Shown: positions 46,640 through 59,689 of the stretch, one piece after another
Position numbering within the stretch: position 1 is the stretch's first letter
Layout of the letters: each line of letters opens with the position of its first letter
Assembly (NCBI GenBank): GCA_030789695.1
Contig: CM061133.1
Coordinates: 93,905,248 to 93,969,247 of the forward strand
Origin: Scilla litardierei
Taxonomy: Eukaryota; Streptophyta; Magnoliopsida; Asparagales; Asparagaceae
Length of the DNA stretch: 64,000 bases
Direction of reading: 5' to 3'
The notes under the pieces: generated by a model
The model's input: only the letters and a program-made list of their open reading frames with translations
Database searches by the model: none
What the model was told of the DNA's origin: nothing
Translations under genes and position numbers: made by a program

Positions 46640-47401
46640 CAATATGGGCGATGAGCTCAGCAGATCCATTGCGTTTATTACCGTCGTTGCAGATTTGTTG
46701 GCATGATCTGTGGAATATGATTGTCGTCGCAGACTATGGCTACCGTCTCTCTGATGATGTCTTCTCCCAAGCTTGCTCATTTCCATTGTATTTGAAGAGA
46801 ATAATGGCCCCCCATGCATTGGGTCCTGGGCGGCCGCCCTGGGTGCCATATGTCATGGGCCGGGCATGGCTATCGTCTCTGAAGATGCTTATGAAATCGG
46901 AGGAGTGCAAGCTGATGCTGTCGTCTCCCAAGCTGGCTCCTTTCTGTGATCTGCGTAGAGAAGAATGTCCCCTAGCCTTGGGCCCTGGTTGGACGCTCTG
47001 GGTCCCCTAAGTTGGTCGGGAATGGCTACCATCCCTCTTAGGCACAAACACTCCCTCTTGTACTTTTCGATCTCTTGGCTGGCAGCTTGGGGAAATCTGC
47101 TGAAGGACTGGGACAGGTATGATCTGCTTCATCCACATTCAGATGAGCCAATTTGGCTGCCAACCAAGAGATCGAAAAGTACATGAGAGAGTGTTTGTGC
47201 CTCAGAGCGACAATAGCCATGCCCGGCTAACCTAGGGGACCCAAAGCATCCAACCAGGGCCCAAGGCCAGGGGCATTCTTCTCTAAACTGACCACGGAAA
47301 GGAGCATACTTGGGAGACGGAAGCATCAGCTTGCACTCCTTTGATTTCATATGCATCTCCAGAGACGGTAGCCATGACTGGCCCTCATATGGCACCCATG
47401 G
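46640..47401. repeat. Large inverted repeat with a tandem half-unit
   Basis: Arms of about 245 bp, 46846-47095 and 47160-47401, pair in opposite orientation around a loop of about 65 bp. Shared blocks include GAGTGCAAGCTGATGCT, TTGGGCCCTGGTTGGA and TACTTTTCGATCTCTTGG. Position 46735-46845 is a further direct, diverged copy of part of the arm. The ORFs on either arm mirror each other. Transcription would give a long hairpin RNA. Confidence 0.88.
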
Positions 47402-47489
47402 CAGTCACGGTCCATTTATAGTGGAATTGACCATTCAAATTGAAGAGTATAAGTCTGTTATCCTACAGTAATGCAAGGGATCTCGGGAA

Positions 47490-47941
47490 TGAACATCTTA
47501 TTTATTGAACATGAAAAACTTGTAATCCTAACGCGTAAAACACGTAATCCCAAGATTTAAGCCTGTGGTGAAAAAGAGGTAAATTACTCTCTGTGCAAAA
47601 CAAGGAAACTGAACCGTTTTACGCCTTGAGCAAAATTGAAGCTATTAAGAAAATTACTCTCCGTGAAAAACTCGTAAAATTCTTTAATTTCCAGCGCAAA
47701 ACAAACAAGATTGGGAAACTGCTCATCACGTTATACATATGGTTAGAGATGCATATTATTACTCATCAAATTTCACCTTTACCGAACTATCAAATTTTTT
47801 CCATTGTAACTGTTTTTTTGTCGCGCACAACGGGATATAATTTTACCCGTTGTGCAAGAAGTTTAATATTACTTCAAACTAAACTCTTTTAACCCACGCG
47901 CCAACGAGTTGTGTACTGTGAACAATAATACTCCCATATAA
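47490..47941. repeat. Palindromic array (cluster 19), target of the LARD
   Basis: Contains CGCGCACAACGGGATATAAT paired with TTTTACCCGTTGTGC near 47822-47855. The array resumes at 58078 beyond the LARD. Confidence 0.8.
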
Positions 47942-50900
47942 TGTAACTGCCAGTACCCACTATTCGTTATACGACTGTGCGTATAGCAATTTCGAGTACC
48001 TGATTGGTTTTGTTGCTTTGTATGTGAGTCATGTTGTTGAGTCGATAGGGCCGTAGCACCTTGGTTGCATCCTTAGCAAGCAAACCCCAGTAGTGTGCCC
48101 AACTTGAAATTACCGTCGCCTATGGACCCCGTATTCGTTATACGCTTCACGTGCGCGTAGTCTTGTTTGTGCACGTAATTATTTTAGATCTTGTCTGTGT
48201 CCGAACCCTATAGTGCGATATGCCGTCGTGACCCTCTCCGAGAGTATTAAATTGTGGCGCTAATTTGGAACGTCATTTCACGGGTCGTTCTCCCACGGTT
48301 TGACCTTGTTTGAAGAGACGTCACGATTTTCACTTTTGTCGCGAGGCCTTTTTATTTTTAGTTTCGTTTCTCGTCACCGAAATTGAGATCCGTCTTCTCT
48401 GTCTTCTTTCTCTCGTCGTCCCGGTAACCCCAGTATTTATCTTACGATTTTTGGGCTTCGTTTGACCTACTTGCACTTTTTGGCCAACCTATTCTATTTT
48501 TTTAGCCCTAAGTTCACTTAGATAAATTCCTAATACATTCTTAATAATAATAATCCTCCTTAATATTTGACTTAGTCGTTGTTAACCCACATTGGCCGCA
48601 CACACCTGGTAGGAGAGAGAGTGTGTGTGATTTGGGCTTTTAATAATTTTTATAACAAAAATCCTTATAACAAATTAACCCAAACCCTATACCTCAGCCC
48701 AAGCCCACGTTTTCAGCCCTCTAGCTATAAATAATAACCTAGGTTTTCTAATCCTTCAGCAGCATCGAAGAGAAACAGCCGCCGGCCCTAGTTTTTACGC
48801 AATCAACACAAACCCCCCCTACTTCACCCCTGTCCTCCGACCAAAACTCGTCGCCGGCGGCCTCCCCTCGCCGCCGACGATCCCTCTCCTCATCCACGAC
48901 CACCCACACCCCGTAGGCCACCAAGACGTCGCCGTGACCCGCCGGAATCCGCCGTGAAGCGCTGCAGCCCGCTGAACACCCCGCACCGTCGTTCGCTTGC
49001 GTTCTCCGGCCAAGCAGCAGCCGCTGTCAGCCCCACTCGCCTCCCCCGACCTTCCTATCTCCCTTGGCCGCTGCATCCTCGCTGGAGCTCCGCCATGGCA
49101 GCCGCAGAACCGCCTGAACGGGCCCCTTGCGCAGCAGATTCCGCTGCTGCGAGCAGCAGCCCGCAGCAGCAGCGGCAGCGGCCGCTGCCGCCGCTGCCGC
49201 CGCTGCCGCCGCTGCCGCCACCCACAGCTGCCTCTCCGGTGCCCCATCGACCCCCAGGCTCCCGCTTCCACCCAGGATCCCCCTCAGGCCGCTGTCACTC
49301 TGAAACAGCGAGTGATCTCGCTGTTTTGAGATTTTACCGACGTACTGTCACGTCGTATCGTCGCTTCGTCACCTACTCCCTGTTGGGATCTTTCGTCGGC
49401 CCCCTACTACTCCTAGGGGTGTTTTCCAATGTCACAAACGTCTCCCACGACGCTCAACATCGTAGGCCTTGCGTGCGACAAGCCGTTCGTTCCGGTTAGT
49501 TGATACGGCTTCCCGGAAACCGTAGAAACGCCTACCGGCACCCTACTCACTATTGGAATCTAAATTACTGATCTGGACGCTGCCCGAGGATTGGTGAGTG
49601 TGGAATCTTGATCAGAATCTGGATTTGGGAGCGCGTTCTATTTATTCCAACCCCTGGCGTCGCTACCCGACGTCAGTGTAGCTCTCGCGTCGTGTTAAGG
49701 TAGACCTGAACTGTAGCAACCAACACTGCATGCTAATAAGATAAAAACTGTAATTTTGATGTGTTGGTTAATTCACTAATTGAAGATAATGAATACGGGA
49801 CTGTAGGTTGGTGTGATGATTGGTGTTTGGGCACGTAGGCGAAACTGGACTCCGTGATCGTGTGACTAGCAGCATGTTCCTTTTCAGGCAAGTGAAACTT
49901 GCCACCTAGGGTTTTAGGCCATGTCTTAGGCCATTTGCTTGTCGTAGCATAAAAGAGACTAGCCAGTGAAATGATAGCTGGCTAGACGCCTATTTGATCT
50001 AGTTTGACAACGAAACTAGATCCGTCACCTCAATTGATCTAGCTTGACAACGAAGCTAGATCCAACCCTTTAACTTGTTGTTCATGCATATTAAACTGTC
50101 ATGTTTAATTCTTTATCTGTACGCCTTACTACATGCCATGCCATCCGTGTTGAATGTCGCACTCGTAGCACACGCTACAATACTTGTGTTTCCTGGCTCG
50201 TGTTCCAGAAGCGTGCTAAATGAGTTGCTAACCCCAACGCCCGGGTTCGTGAGGCTAGGTGTATCCTACGCTAGAAATACTTATTGATTGTGAACTAGAC
50301 AACAAGCTCTTGTGCGGGGTAACCCTGGCTCATTTACTGAGCATCGTGTACAGGGACCCTAGCTTGTTTACGTGTGGGATGGGGTAAGGGTTAAGCGGCC
50401 ATTCAACTGGGAGTCTGCCCGATCAGCAACTTCATTTGTAAGGCGCAAACTCTGGGTTCTGGGGTAGTGTTAAGCGGCCACTCAGTGTGAATGTTCAACA
50501 GTTCAGCTGTAAGGCGTAAACAACTACAAATAACTTGAAACGTGACTAGTGAGTAGATTGAGATTGTTAGTAGCTTGGCTACTCTTGACATGCCATGATA
50601 ATTGTTCTCTTGCACCTATTGTTACACCATGTCTTACTTGTGTACTCATACCATAACTGCCATGTCATGCATACTATAACTGCTAGGTTGCTAGTTTACT
50701 TTCCTTTCAGTTTCCTTACCCAAGTCTCTTGTAGACTTGCTGACATGTGCCCCTTGCTCTTTTGGGTGTCACATGTTAGACCCTGAGCCAGAGACCGTTG
50801 CTGAGTATGCGATGTTTTGCTGACGCTGATCCTGAGTCCAAGTCTGTCCAGGAGGAGTTTTGTGGCTACCGGTGACCATTCTTAATGACCTTGCTGAGCT

Positions 50901-51225
50901 TTCTTTTGTTTTAGGTTTGTTGTTAGTTGTCGGTGTGTGGCACCTTTACCTTGTACATTGTACTTTTGTTGGCCATGTGTGGGCCTTTAGACTCTTTTTC
51001 TTTTCAGCCTGGTGGCTTTTTCTGTGATGTTGAAACTTATTTTATGGATATTCTGAGATATCTCTTTTGTCTCATTTCATTATTATTATCCTTGTTTCGT
51101 TCGCGTTGCAAGAACCTGCTATTTAAAGTTGATTGACGCTTATCGGACTTGCAGCTTTGCAGCTTCAAGTCTGAGCGGACCTTCTCACGCTTCGCCTCCA
51201 TATTTTTGGGAAGCGGGGCGTGGCA
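47942..51225 (+). repeat. 5' LTR of the LARD
   Basis: Starts TGTAACTGCCAGTACCC and ends GGGCGTGGCA. TATA box AGCTATAAATAATAACC near 48722-48738. Downstream is a GC-rich leader with CAG/CCG triplet runs (49130-49225), which produce low-complexity Pro/Ala-rich ORFs that I do not treat as genes, and an AT-richer second half. The GTGTCACATGTTAGACCCTGAGCC block is near 50765. Confidence 0.95.
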
Positions 51226-54200
51226 GGTTTTGTTGGTGGCCCATGCAGGTCCATTTGCAAATGCGAACTATCGGAACAACGATAATAATGATAGAATGTC
51301 CATTAAATAAATTGCAACATCCGAATCATAAGCCTAGTTCTATTCGTTTTCTATGTCATTAGGTGGTATGGAGACTTAGTTGGACATCTGAGCTTGCTAG
51401 CTAGAGGTCCCTGATTGTTAGTTAGACTCCCAGCTAGGAATTGATTTAATCGTCGTAGGAGTTACCTTAGTGGTTCTTGCCTAACTCTGATCATGTTAGA
51501 CTTTTAAGATTTCTTTAGCCGTTCGCTTGGGTTCATCGATTTCGGACCAAGCTGAACGCATTTCATTACCGTCTAGCCCCTTAGAAGGTCTTAGCGCTTA
51601 GTTTCTTAATCCTTGGTTGGTAGAATGTAGGAGTTTCCACGTAGATTTTCTGGTTCATATCCTAGGCGTATGTATGCTTTGATCATCCGACCATTTTCCT
51701 TGCCTCGATTCACGAGATCGCCTCATGACGATCATCGTCAATTTTCGAACCCCTCCGTTACCAATCTTGAATCTTCTGAAGGTGTTTTTCGATTTCCTCT
51801 TTCCATAAGTTTAAATTTGTTCAAAATTTTAATATATATACTTATACTTCATACTCCTTCGCTGGCTTAAATTCATAAAACTTTTGTTGAAATTTTTTGA
51901 ATACTAGCTTATTATATCCCAGCCAATACTTTCGTACCGATGTTAATACTTTGTCCCTTCATATACTAATTTTATTCTGAACCGTACCTTTATTTTGCCC
52001 AATTCGATTTATAACTTCCCTTCCCGATTTATGCCATTCATATACTTCTCAAGACACTTGGGATTTCAGCTTCCAGCCAGTCAAGTTATGCTCATCGTTT
52101 TCCCTATTTCAGATTTTTGTAAAATTACTATTTCATAACCATTTCCTAATCTAGACCTTCCATAGTTTGGTTTTGAAGCTTATTACCAATTTTGATAATT
52201 CTACTACTAAGTTATTATTATTATCCTTCCGCTCACCATACATACTTTTAGAATAATTTCTAAACTAAATTGAATTTCAATTATTTTTATATCCGTACCA
52301 GGCTCATTGTGCTCCTATGCTAAGAGCTTGGTGTAAACCAGTTTTATTTTTGGCACATCCTGGTTCCTCTAAAAGTAGTTCCAATATTGATTATTTTAAA
52401 TTTTTCCTAGCCTAAAGACTTTGAAAGTATTTAACAAGAGCTTAAATTCTTCAGTTACTTTAATTTCATTCCTTGACTTTCAAAACTTTTTGACAACATT
52501 ATATTAAATTACTGACATATAATATTTTCTAAACCACGTCCTTACTATTCGTGTAAATGATTTACTTCCTTTTATAATGATTTTATATAAACCAATAAAC
52601 CATTTTCCCTTATTATGTATATTCGACTCAAACTTATTTTGAACAACTCGTTTTATCGATCTCCAAATATTTTATACAGATGAGGACTTCAACTTTTGAA
52701 GTACAACAGCTTTCAAATTTCACGTATTTTAGCTTATGCTATTTACTCTATTTTTTTTTCTGTATCCTATAAAAGTATCACTACATCTCTCTTTCCTCTA
52801 CCTAAGAATTCACAAGTAAATCGCTGTTTCACCTAACCAAGCTGTCTCCTTGTATTCGTCCTATCTGAACCCGTACTTATCGATCCTTCCCTTTTTACGC
52901 TATCGACCTCGGTCTCCCTCTATTGTTTAGGCTTTAGTGCTCGTCAATGACTGTATCAACTCTAATTTTTTGTAGGCCCTTGGACCTTTGTGATGTTGTC
53001 GTGGTGCATGTACCTCAATTGAATGTGTGGACTTGAATGAGTGTACTCCCTGTAGTATATTAATGTTTGCCTATTGTGTGATATATGCATACTCGGAGTT
53101 ATTCATGATGTGACGGAGTTGTATGTGTGTTAGTATTTATAGGTATGTGTGAGGATAGTTATACCACTCTAGGGGCGTCTGTGTATATATGAATCAGTGT
53201 TGGTATATCTAATGGGGTGTATGTAGTTGGAGATACTTATAATGGTTAAAATAATTTGATTGGTAAAGCTATGTGTATGTTAGGTGTAATAATAATAGGT
53301 GCACGTATAATTAAGTGGGTAGGCCTATTATATGACCTGTATGTTAGTACGTGTGAGTATGTGCTCGTGCGTATATACGTATTATGCTTAGACATAAGTA
53401 GTTATGTATTTGCTGCATGAGTATATATGTGATAAACGTACGGTAATAGGAATGAAATTTTGTTTGGTATTGCTTACCTTTACGAGGTGTTGTGCGGGTG
53501 CGTGTAAACCATGAGGTATACACGACTAATGCATATCTTGATTATGTATGGATAAGTAGATGTGTTGGTGTATTAATTATATGTAGGAGGATGAGGTGTG
53601 AATATATAAATGTTACATGTGTGCGACTATACAGTGAATGTATGTATTAGGGAGGGTATTATAATTATACGTGAGCTGATGGTTGTAATATTATAGAGTG
53701 ATTGAACTATGTCGGTGTTACCTGACTAAATATTAAGTGTAATTGACATATGGCATGTATATGGTTATATTGGTAGATGTGTATACATTGGAGTGGTAGT
53801 GGTATATGTGTTAATACCGTGTTACGTATATAGAGTAGTCTGATATGTGTTTTGAGTCTCACTCAAGCTCGAGTGGGTATACTCTAAGTATATTGTTACG
53901 TATGTCTGTGGTTTGTGTGTAGTACCATGAGTATAGCGATGGATGATGTATGTGTAGCGATAGGATTGTTTGTGCCTGGTTGTGTTACGCACATGATTGT
54001 GAGTCGCTATACCAGTATATAGTTATAGGTGCTGGTCTTGTAGTATAGTTATTTACTAAGGACTTGCCTGCGTGAACGTATGTGTGCTAGCTAAACTAGG
54101 TGTGTGGATGTGCTGGATATATAAAGGTATGATTGGTATTTGTGAATGAAATGTTAGCGTGCATGGGTGTGCACCATGCACAGGTAAGTATGTGCCTAGT

Positions 54201-54811
54201 TATAAGTTTTGGTGACTATGGTATGTGTGGCGTGTCGTGAATATAGTTATAGGACCGCATGAAATGTGAATGTATGGTAAAATAATTGCATGCAATTGAA
54301 TGACCATATATTGTGAAATTATAGTAGTGGTGAATGTATATTAGATATAGTGAAACTTGATTTAATAATGGTATGGTGTGACTACATGTGTTGAGATGTT
54401 CGGTATCAGATGAACATTAGGGAGTAACATACCCATACTTGTTTAGTGCATAGGTAGCTATCTATACGTAGAGCAATGATTGTATTTGCTAGTGGGAGAC
54501 TAATCTTATGTGAATATCTGAACTATTATTTTGTGCTAGGTAAGTAGTAGATATATAAGGGATGTATGTATAAAGATGATTGGAAATACGTGTATGAGTA
54601 TGAATGACTATGATAGGTATAAGTGTATGGGGTGCGTGAATATATATTTACATGATAAGTAATGTTAATGCTTGACTACCTAGTGCATATATAAGCACTT
54701 GTAATGACTTTACCTGGTTTGAATTATGATGTGAAATGATTGGGGTAGTTACTAGAGCGACTAGATATTTTAGAAAGTCCGAGGACGGAGTTTATTCTAA
54801 GGTGGGTAAGA
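51226..54811. other. LARD interior, non-coding, with GC-skew reversal
   Basis: No ORF above about 80 codons in 3.6 kb. The first part (about 51650-52960) is C-rich over G and the second (about 53000-54790) strongly G-rich over C. For example, 52021-52080 has 17 C and 9 G, while 53341-53400 has 15 G and 7 C. The switch is near 52970. Confidence 0.8.
54793..54811 (+). promoter_or_regulatory. Presumed polypurine tract of the LARD
   Basis: TTCTAAGGTGGGTAAGA directly precedes the 3' LTR. It is purine-rich but interrupted by T. Confidence 0.5.
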
Positions 54812-57800
54812 TGTAAGGGCCGGTACCCACTATTCGTTATACGGCTGTGCGTATAGCAATTTCGGGTACCTGATTGGTTTTGTTGCTTTGTATGTGAGTC
54901 ATGTTGTTGAGTCGATAGGGCCGTGGCACCTTGGTTGCATCCTTAGCAAGCCAACCCCAGTCGTGTGCCCAACTTGAAATTACCGTCGCCTATGGACCCC
55001 GTATTCGTTATACGCTTCACGTGCGCGTAGTCTTATTCGTGCACGTAATTATTTTAGATCTTGTCTGTGTCCGAACCCTATAGTGCGATATGCCGTCGTG
55101 ACCCTCTCCGAGAGTATTAAATTGTGGCGCTAATTTGGAACGTCATTTCACGGGCCGTTCTCCCACGGTTTGACCTTGTTTGAAGAGACGTCACGATTTT
55201 CACTTTTGTCGCGAGGCCTTTTTATTTTTAGTTTCGTTTCTCGTCACCGAAATTGAGATCCGTCTTCTCTACCTTCTATCTCTCGTCGTCCCGGTCACCC
55301 CAGTATTTATCTTACGATTTTTGGGCTTCGTTTGACCTACTTGCACTTTTTGGCCAACCTATTCTATTTTTTAGCCCTAAGTTCACTTAGATAAATTCCT
55401 AATACATTCTTAATAATAATAATCCTCCTTAATATTTGACTTAGTCGTTGTTAAACCCACATTGGCCGCACACACCTGGTAGGAGAGAGAGTGTGTGTGA
55501 TTTGGGCTTTTAATAGGTTTTATAACAAAAATCCTTATAACAAATTAACCCAAACCCTATACCTCAGCCCAAGCCCACGTTTTCAGCCCTCTAGCTATAA
55601 ATAATAACCTAGGTTTTCTAATCCTTCAGCAGCATCGAAGAGAAACAGCCGCCGGCCCTAGTTTTTACGTAATCAATACAAACCCCCCTACTTCACCCCT
55701 ATCCTCCGACCAAAACTCGTCACCGGCGGCCTCCCCTCGCGGCTGACGATCCCTCTCCTCATCCCCGACCATCCATACCCCGTAGGCCACCGCGACGTCG
55801 CCGTGACCCGTCGGAATCTGACGTGAATCGCTGCAGCCCGCTGAACACCCCGCACCGCCGTTCGCTTACGTTCTCCGACCAAGCAGCAGCCGCCGTCAGC
55901 CCCACTCGCCTCCCCCGACCTTCCTATCTCCCTTGGCCGCTGCATCCTCGTAGGAGCTCCGCCATGGCAGCCGCAGAACCTCCTGAACGGGCCCCTTGCA
56001 CAGCAGATTCCGCTGCTGCGAGCAGCAGCCCGCAGCAGCAGCGGCAGCGGCCGCTGCCGCCGCTGCCGATGCCCACAACCGCCTCTCCGGTGCCCCCGTC
56101 GACCCCCAGGCTCCCGCTGCCACCCAGGATCCCCCTCAGGCCGCTGTCACTCTGAAACAGCGAGTGATCTCGCTGTTTTGAGGTTTTACCGATGTACCGT
56201 CACGTCGTATCGTCGCTTCGTCACCTACTCCCTGTTGGGATCTTTCGTCGGCCCTCTACTACTCCTAGGGGTGTTTTCCGATGTCACGAACGTCTCCTAC
56301 GACGCTCAACATCGTAGGCCTTGCGTGCGACAAGCCGTTCGTTTCGGTTAGTTGATACGGCTTCCCGGAAACCGTAGAAACGCCTACCGACACCCTACTC
56401 ACTACTGGAATCTAAATTACTGATCTGGACGCTACCCAAGGATTGGTGAGTGTGGAATCTTGATCAAAATCTGGATTTGGGAGCGTGTTCTATTTATTCC
56501 AACCGCTGGCGTCGCTACCCGACGTCAGTGTAGCTCTCGCGTCGTGTTAAGGTAGACCTGAACTGTAGCAACCCACACTGCATGCTAACAAGATAAAAAC
56601 TGTAATTTTGATGTGTTGGTTAATTCACTAATTGAAGATAATGAATACGGGACTGTAGGTTGGTGTGATGATTGGTGTTTGGGCACGTAGGCGAAACTGG
56701 ACTCCGTGATCGTGTGACTAGCAGCATGTTCCTTTTCAGGCAAGTGAAACTTGCCACCTAGGGTTTTAGGCCATGTCTTAGGCCATTTGCTTGTCGTAGC
56801 GTAAAAGAGACTAGCCAGTGAAATGATAGCTGGCTAGACGCCTATTTGATCTAGTTTGACAACGAAACTAGATCCGTCACCTCAATTGATCTAGCTTGAC
56901 AACGAAGCTAGATCCAACCCTTTAACTTGTTGTTCATGCATATTAAACTGTCATGTTTAATTCTTTATCTGTACGCCTTACTACATGCCATGCCATCCGT
57001 GTTGAATGTCGCACTCGTAGCACATGCTACAATACTTGTGTTTCCTGGCTCGTGTTCCAGAAGCGAGCTAAATGAGTTGCTAACCCCAACGGCCGGGTTC
57101 GTGAGGCTAGGTGTATCCTACGCCAGAAATACTTATTGATTGTGAACTAGACAACAAGCTCTTGTGCGGGGCAACCCTGGCTCATTTACTGAGCATCGTG
57201 TATAGGGACCCTGGCTTGTTTACGTGTGGGATGGGGTAAGGGTTAAGCGGCCATTCAACTGGGAGTCTGCCCGATCAACAACTTCAGTTGTAAGGCGCAA
57301 ACTCTGGGTTCTGGGGTAGTGTTAAGCGGCCACTCAGTGTGAATGTTCAACAGTTCAGCTGTAAGGCGTAAACAACTACAAATAACTTGAAACGTGACTA
57401 ATGAGTAGATTGAGATTGTTAGTAGCTTGGCTACTCTTGACTTGCCATGATAATTGTTCTCTTGCACCTATTGTTACACCATGTCTTACTTGTGTACTCA
57501 TACCATAACTGCCATGTCATGCATACTATAACTGCTAGGTTGCTAGTTTACTTTCCTTTCAGTTTCCTTACCCAAGTCTTTTGTAGACTTACTGACATGT
57601 GCCCCTTGCTCTTTTGGGTGTCACATGTTAGACCCTGAGCCAGAGACCGTTGCTGAGTATGCGATGTTTTGCTGACGCTGATCCTGAGTCCAAGTCTGTC
57701 CAGGAGGAGTTTTGTGGCTACCGGTGACCATTCTTAGTGACCTTGCTGAGCTTTCTTTTGTTTTAGGTTTGTTGTTAGTTGTCGGTGCGTGGCACATGTA

Positions 57801-58077
57801 CCTAGTACGTTGTACTTTTGTTGGCCATGTGTGGGCCTTTAGACTCTTTTTCTTTTCAGCCTGGTGGATTTTTCTGTGATGTTGAAACTTATTTTATGGA
57901 TATTCTGATATATCTTTTTTGTCTCATTTCATTATTATTATCCTTGTTTCGTTCGCGTTGCAAGAACCTGCTATTTAAAGTTGATTGACGCTTATCGGAC
58001 TTGCAGCTTTGCAGCTTCAAGTCTGAGCGGACCTTCTCACGCTTCGCCTCCATATTTTTGGGAAGCGGGGCGTGACA
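54812..58077 (+). repeat. 3' LTR of the LARD
   Basis: Starts TGTAAGGGCCGGTACCC and ends GGGCGTGACA. Collinear with 47942-51225, with a shortened triplet-repeat tract (56030-56070). Confidence 0.95.
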
Positions 58078-58890
58078 TATAAACTTTTTTATTATCGTGC
58101 ACGACGCGCTAACGTTCCAAATCGGGAGAAATTTTACATGTCGTTGTGCGCGGGGAGTAATTTAATCCACTGGAACCATTTTTACCCGACGCGCACAATG
58201 AGACATAATTTTACATAATGTAAGCGCGGATGAATCTTACTTCAAACTAAGTATTTTATCCACTGCGCACAACGGGTTGTGCGCAGTGAGGAATAATTCA
58301 CCCCTCTAAACTTTTTTATTACCGTGCACGATGCGTTATAATGTAGCACGTTGTGCGTGATGATTACATTTTTCCCGTAGCAAAGTTTTTACCCGACGGG
58401 CACAACAATCCAAATCGGGAGAAATTTTACATGCCGTTGTGCGTGGAGAGTAATTAATCCACTGGAACTGTTTTTACCCGACGCGCACACCGGGGCATAA
58501 TTTTACCCGTTGTGCACGCGGATGAATATTACTTCAAACTAAGTCTTTTAACCCCCGCACACAACAGGTTGTGAGCTGTGAGAAATAATACTCCACTATA
58601 ACCTTTTTTATTACAGCGCATGACGCGTTATAATGTAGCACGTTGTGCGCAACCAGTAAATTTTACGCATAGAAAAGTTTTTACCCAACGTGCACAACGG
58701 TCCAAATGGATGAAATTGTACATTCCATTTTGTGCGTGGAGTAATTAGGTCCACTGTAAATGTTTTAACCCAACGCGCACAACGGGGTATAATTTTACCC
58801 GTTGTGCGCGCGGATTAATAATATTTTAAACTAATGACTTAACCACGTGCACAACGGTCTGTGTGCTCTCTGCGTAATAATACTCCCCTC
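58078..58890. repeat. Palindromic array (cluster 20), densest in the window
   Basis: At least four units in direct succession, each about 200 bp apart with conserved spacers such as TTTTACCCGACGCGCAC and AGTAATTTAATCCACTG. The best unit has perfect 13-bp arms: CGCGCACAACGGG at 58774-58786 and CCCGTTGTGCGCG at 58798-58810. Confidence 0.9.
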
Positions 58891-58904
58891 TAACTGTTTT
58901 TATT

Positions 58905-59530
58905 AGCGATGCGAATGTATCATTGTTATTCTATCAGATAGTTCAATGTATAGTACAATTGTGTGGCAGAGTGTATTAGATATGTTATTGTCTGAAAAAA
59001 GTGCTCAATAATCATCAACATTCAAACATTAATTCGTTCAGAAATCTAAACATCTAAAATAAGAAGAAAATCCACTTAAGAGAAGGAACCATCGAGTAAC
59101 ATATCTGACTTTTTTTAGTGTAAGCGAAATGAGGCTTTCATTTATAATTCACATATTTACAAACATTTCAGCAAGCCTAATACAAATTACAAAATCGAAC
59201 AAAACAAGGCATGACTGGACAAACTGAGTCCTTTCCTCTGCCTAAAAGAAGAGAAAAGGGGTTTTTACTTGAAAGCTTTCTCTTCAGGGGAGCAAGCCGC
59301 AGTTATTTGAGAACTAAATATTTACTTGTTCCGGTAGCCATGAGCAAGCCGTGGTTTTTTTAGAACTAAATACTTGCTTGTACAAAAATGATGACATTTC
59401 TGAGCAACTTCAAAAAGGAACCTAGTGGATGTTCCCAGAAAATGGTCAAATTGCTGAGAGTAGATTGGCATAAGAGGAGTAGATTGAGTTGTGAGTTGAG
59501 GAGGGCTCATGGTCGACCATTTATAGCCGC
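58905..59530. repeat. Non-coding module duplicated from 39230-39900
   Basis: AATGTATCATTGTTATT, AAGAGAAGGAACCATCGAGT and TCTCTTCAGGGGAGCAAG match the flank of OTU-MULE copy C, so this is probably the 3' remnant of another copy of that family. Minus-strand TATA-like GGCTATAAATGG near 59518-59529. Confidence 0.6.
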
Positions 59531-59680
59531 TGAGTCTACAGATGTGAGCCCGTGTGTGTATAGTGGTGTTCTCGTGCATCTGAGTCTACAGATGTGAGCC
59601 TGTGTGTGTATAGTGGTGTTCTCGTGCTTGTGAGTCTACAGATGTGAGCTCGTGTGTGTACAATGGACTCCTCGTTATTC
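59531..59680. repeat. 50-bp tandem repeat, three units
   Basis: TGAGTCTACAGATGTGAGC starts at 59531, 59581 and 59631, exactly 50 bp apart, each followed by GTGTGTGTATAGTGG or a variant. Confidence 0.92.
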
Positions 59681-59689
59681 TACAGAATA

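Larger units (their letters stand above)
47942..58077 (+). mobile_element. LARD: complete non-coding LTR retrotransposon with 3.27-kb LTRs
   Basis: 10,136 bp flanked by perfect 5-bp duplications TATAA (47937-47941 and 58078-58082). The LTRs are 3,284 and 3,266 bp with TG...CA ends and the end sequence AAGCGGGGCGTG(G/A)CA, as in Tekay/Del-type chromovirus LTRs. The interior is 3,586 bp and has no gag or pol. Size and layout fit the LARD class. Orientation is set by TATA boxes in the LTRs and a purine-rich tract before the 3' LTR. No canonical initiator-Met primer site is visible after the 5' LTR, where GGTTTTGTTGGTGGCCCATG stands. By eye the LTRs are about 97-98% identical. Confidence 0.93.

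Noticed and set aside
48954..49499. 181-codon ORF in the LARD 5' LTR and its 110-codon counterpart at 55823
   Set aside because: Pro/Ala/Ser-rich because of CCG/CAG triplet runs; the two LTR copies lose the frame after the triplet tract, so it is not under selection.
51226..51245. Initiator-Met primer-binding site after the LARD 5' LTR
   Set aside because: The expected TGGTATCAGAGC is absent; the sequence there does not match a tRNA end I can name.
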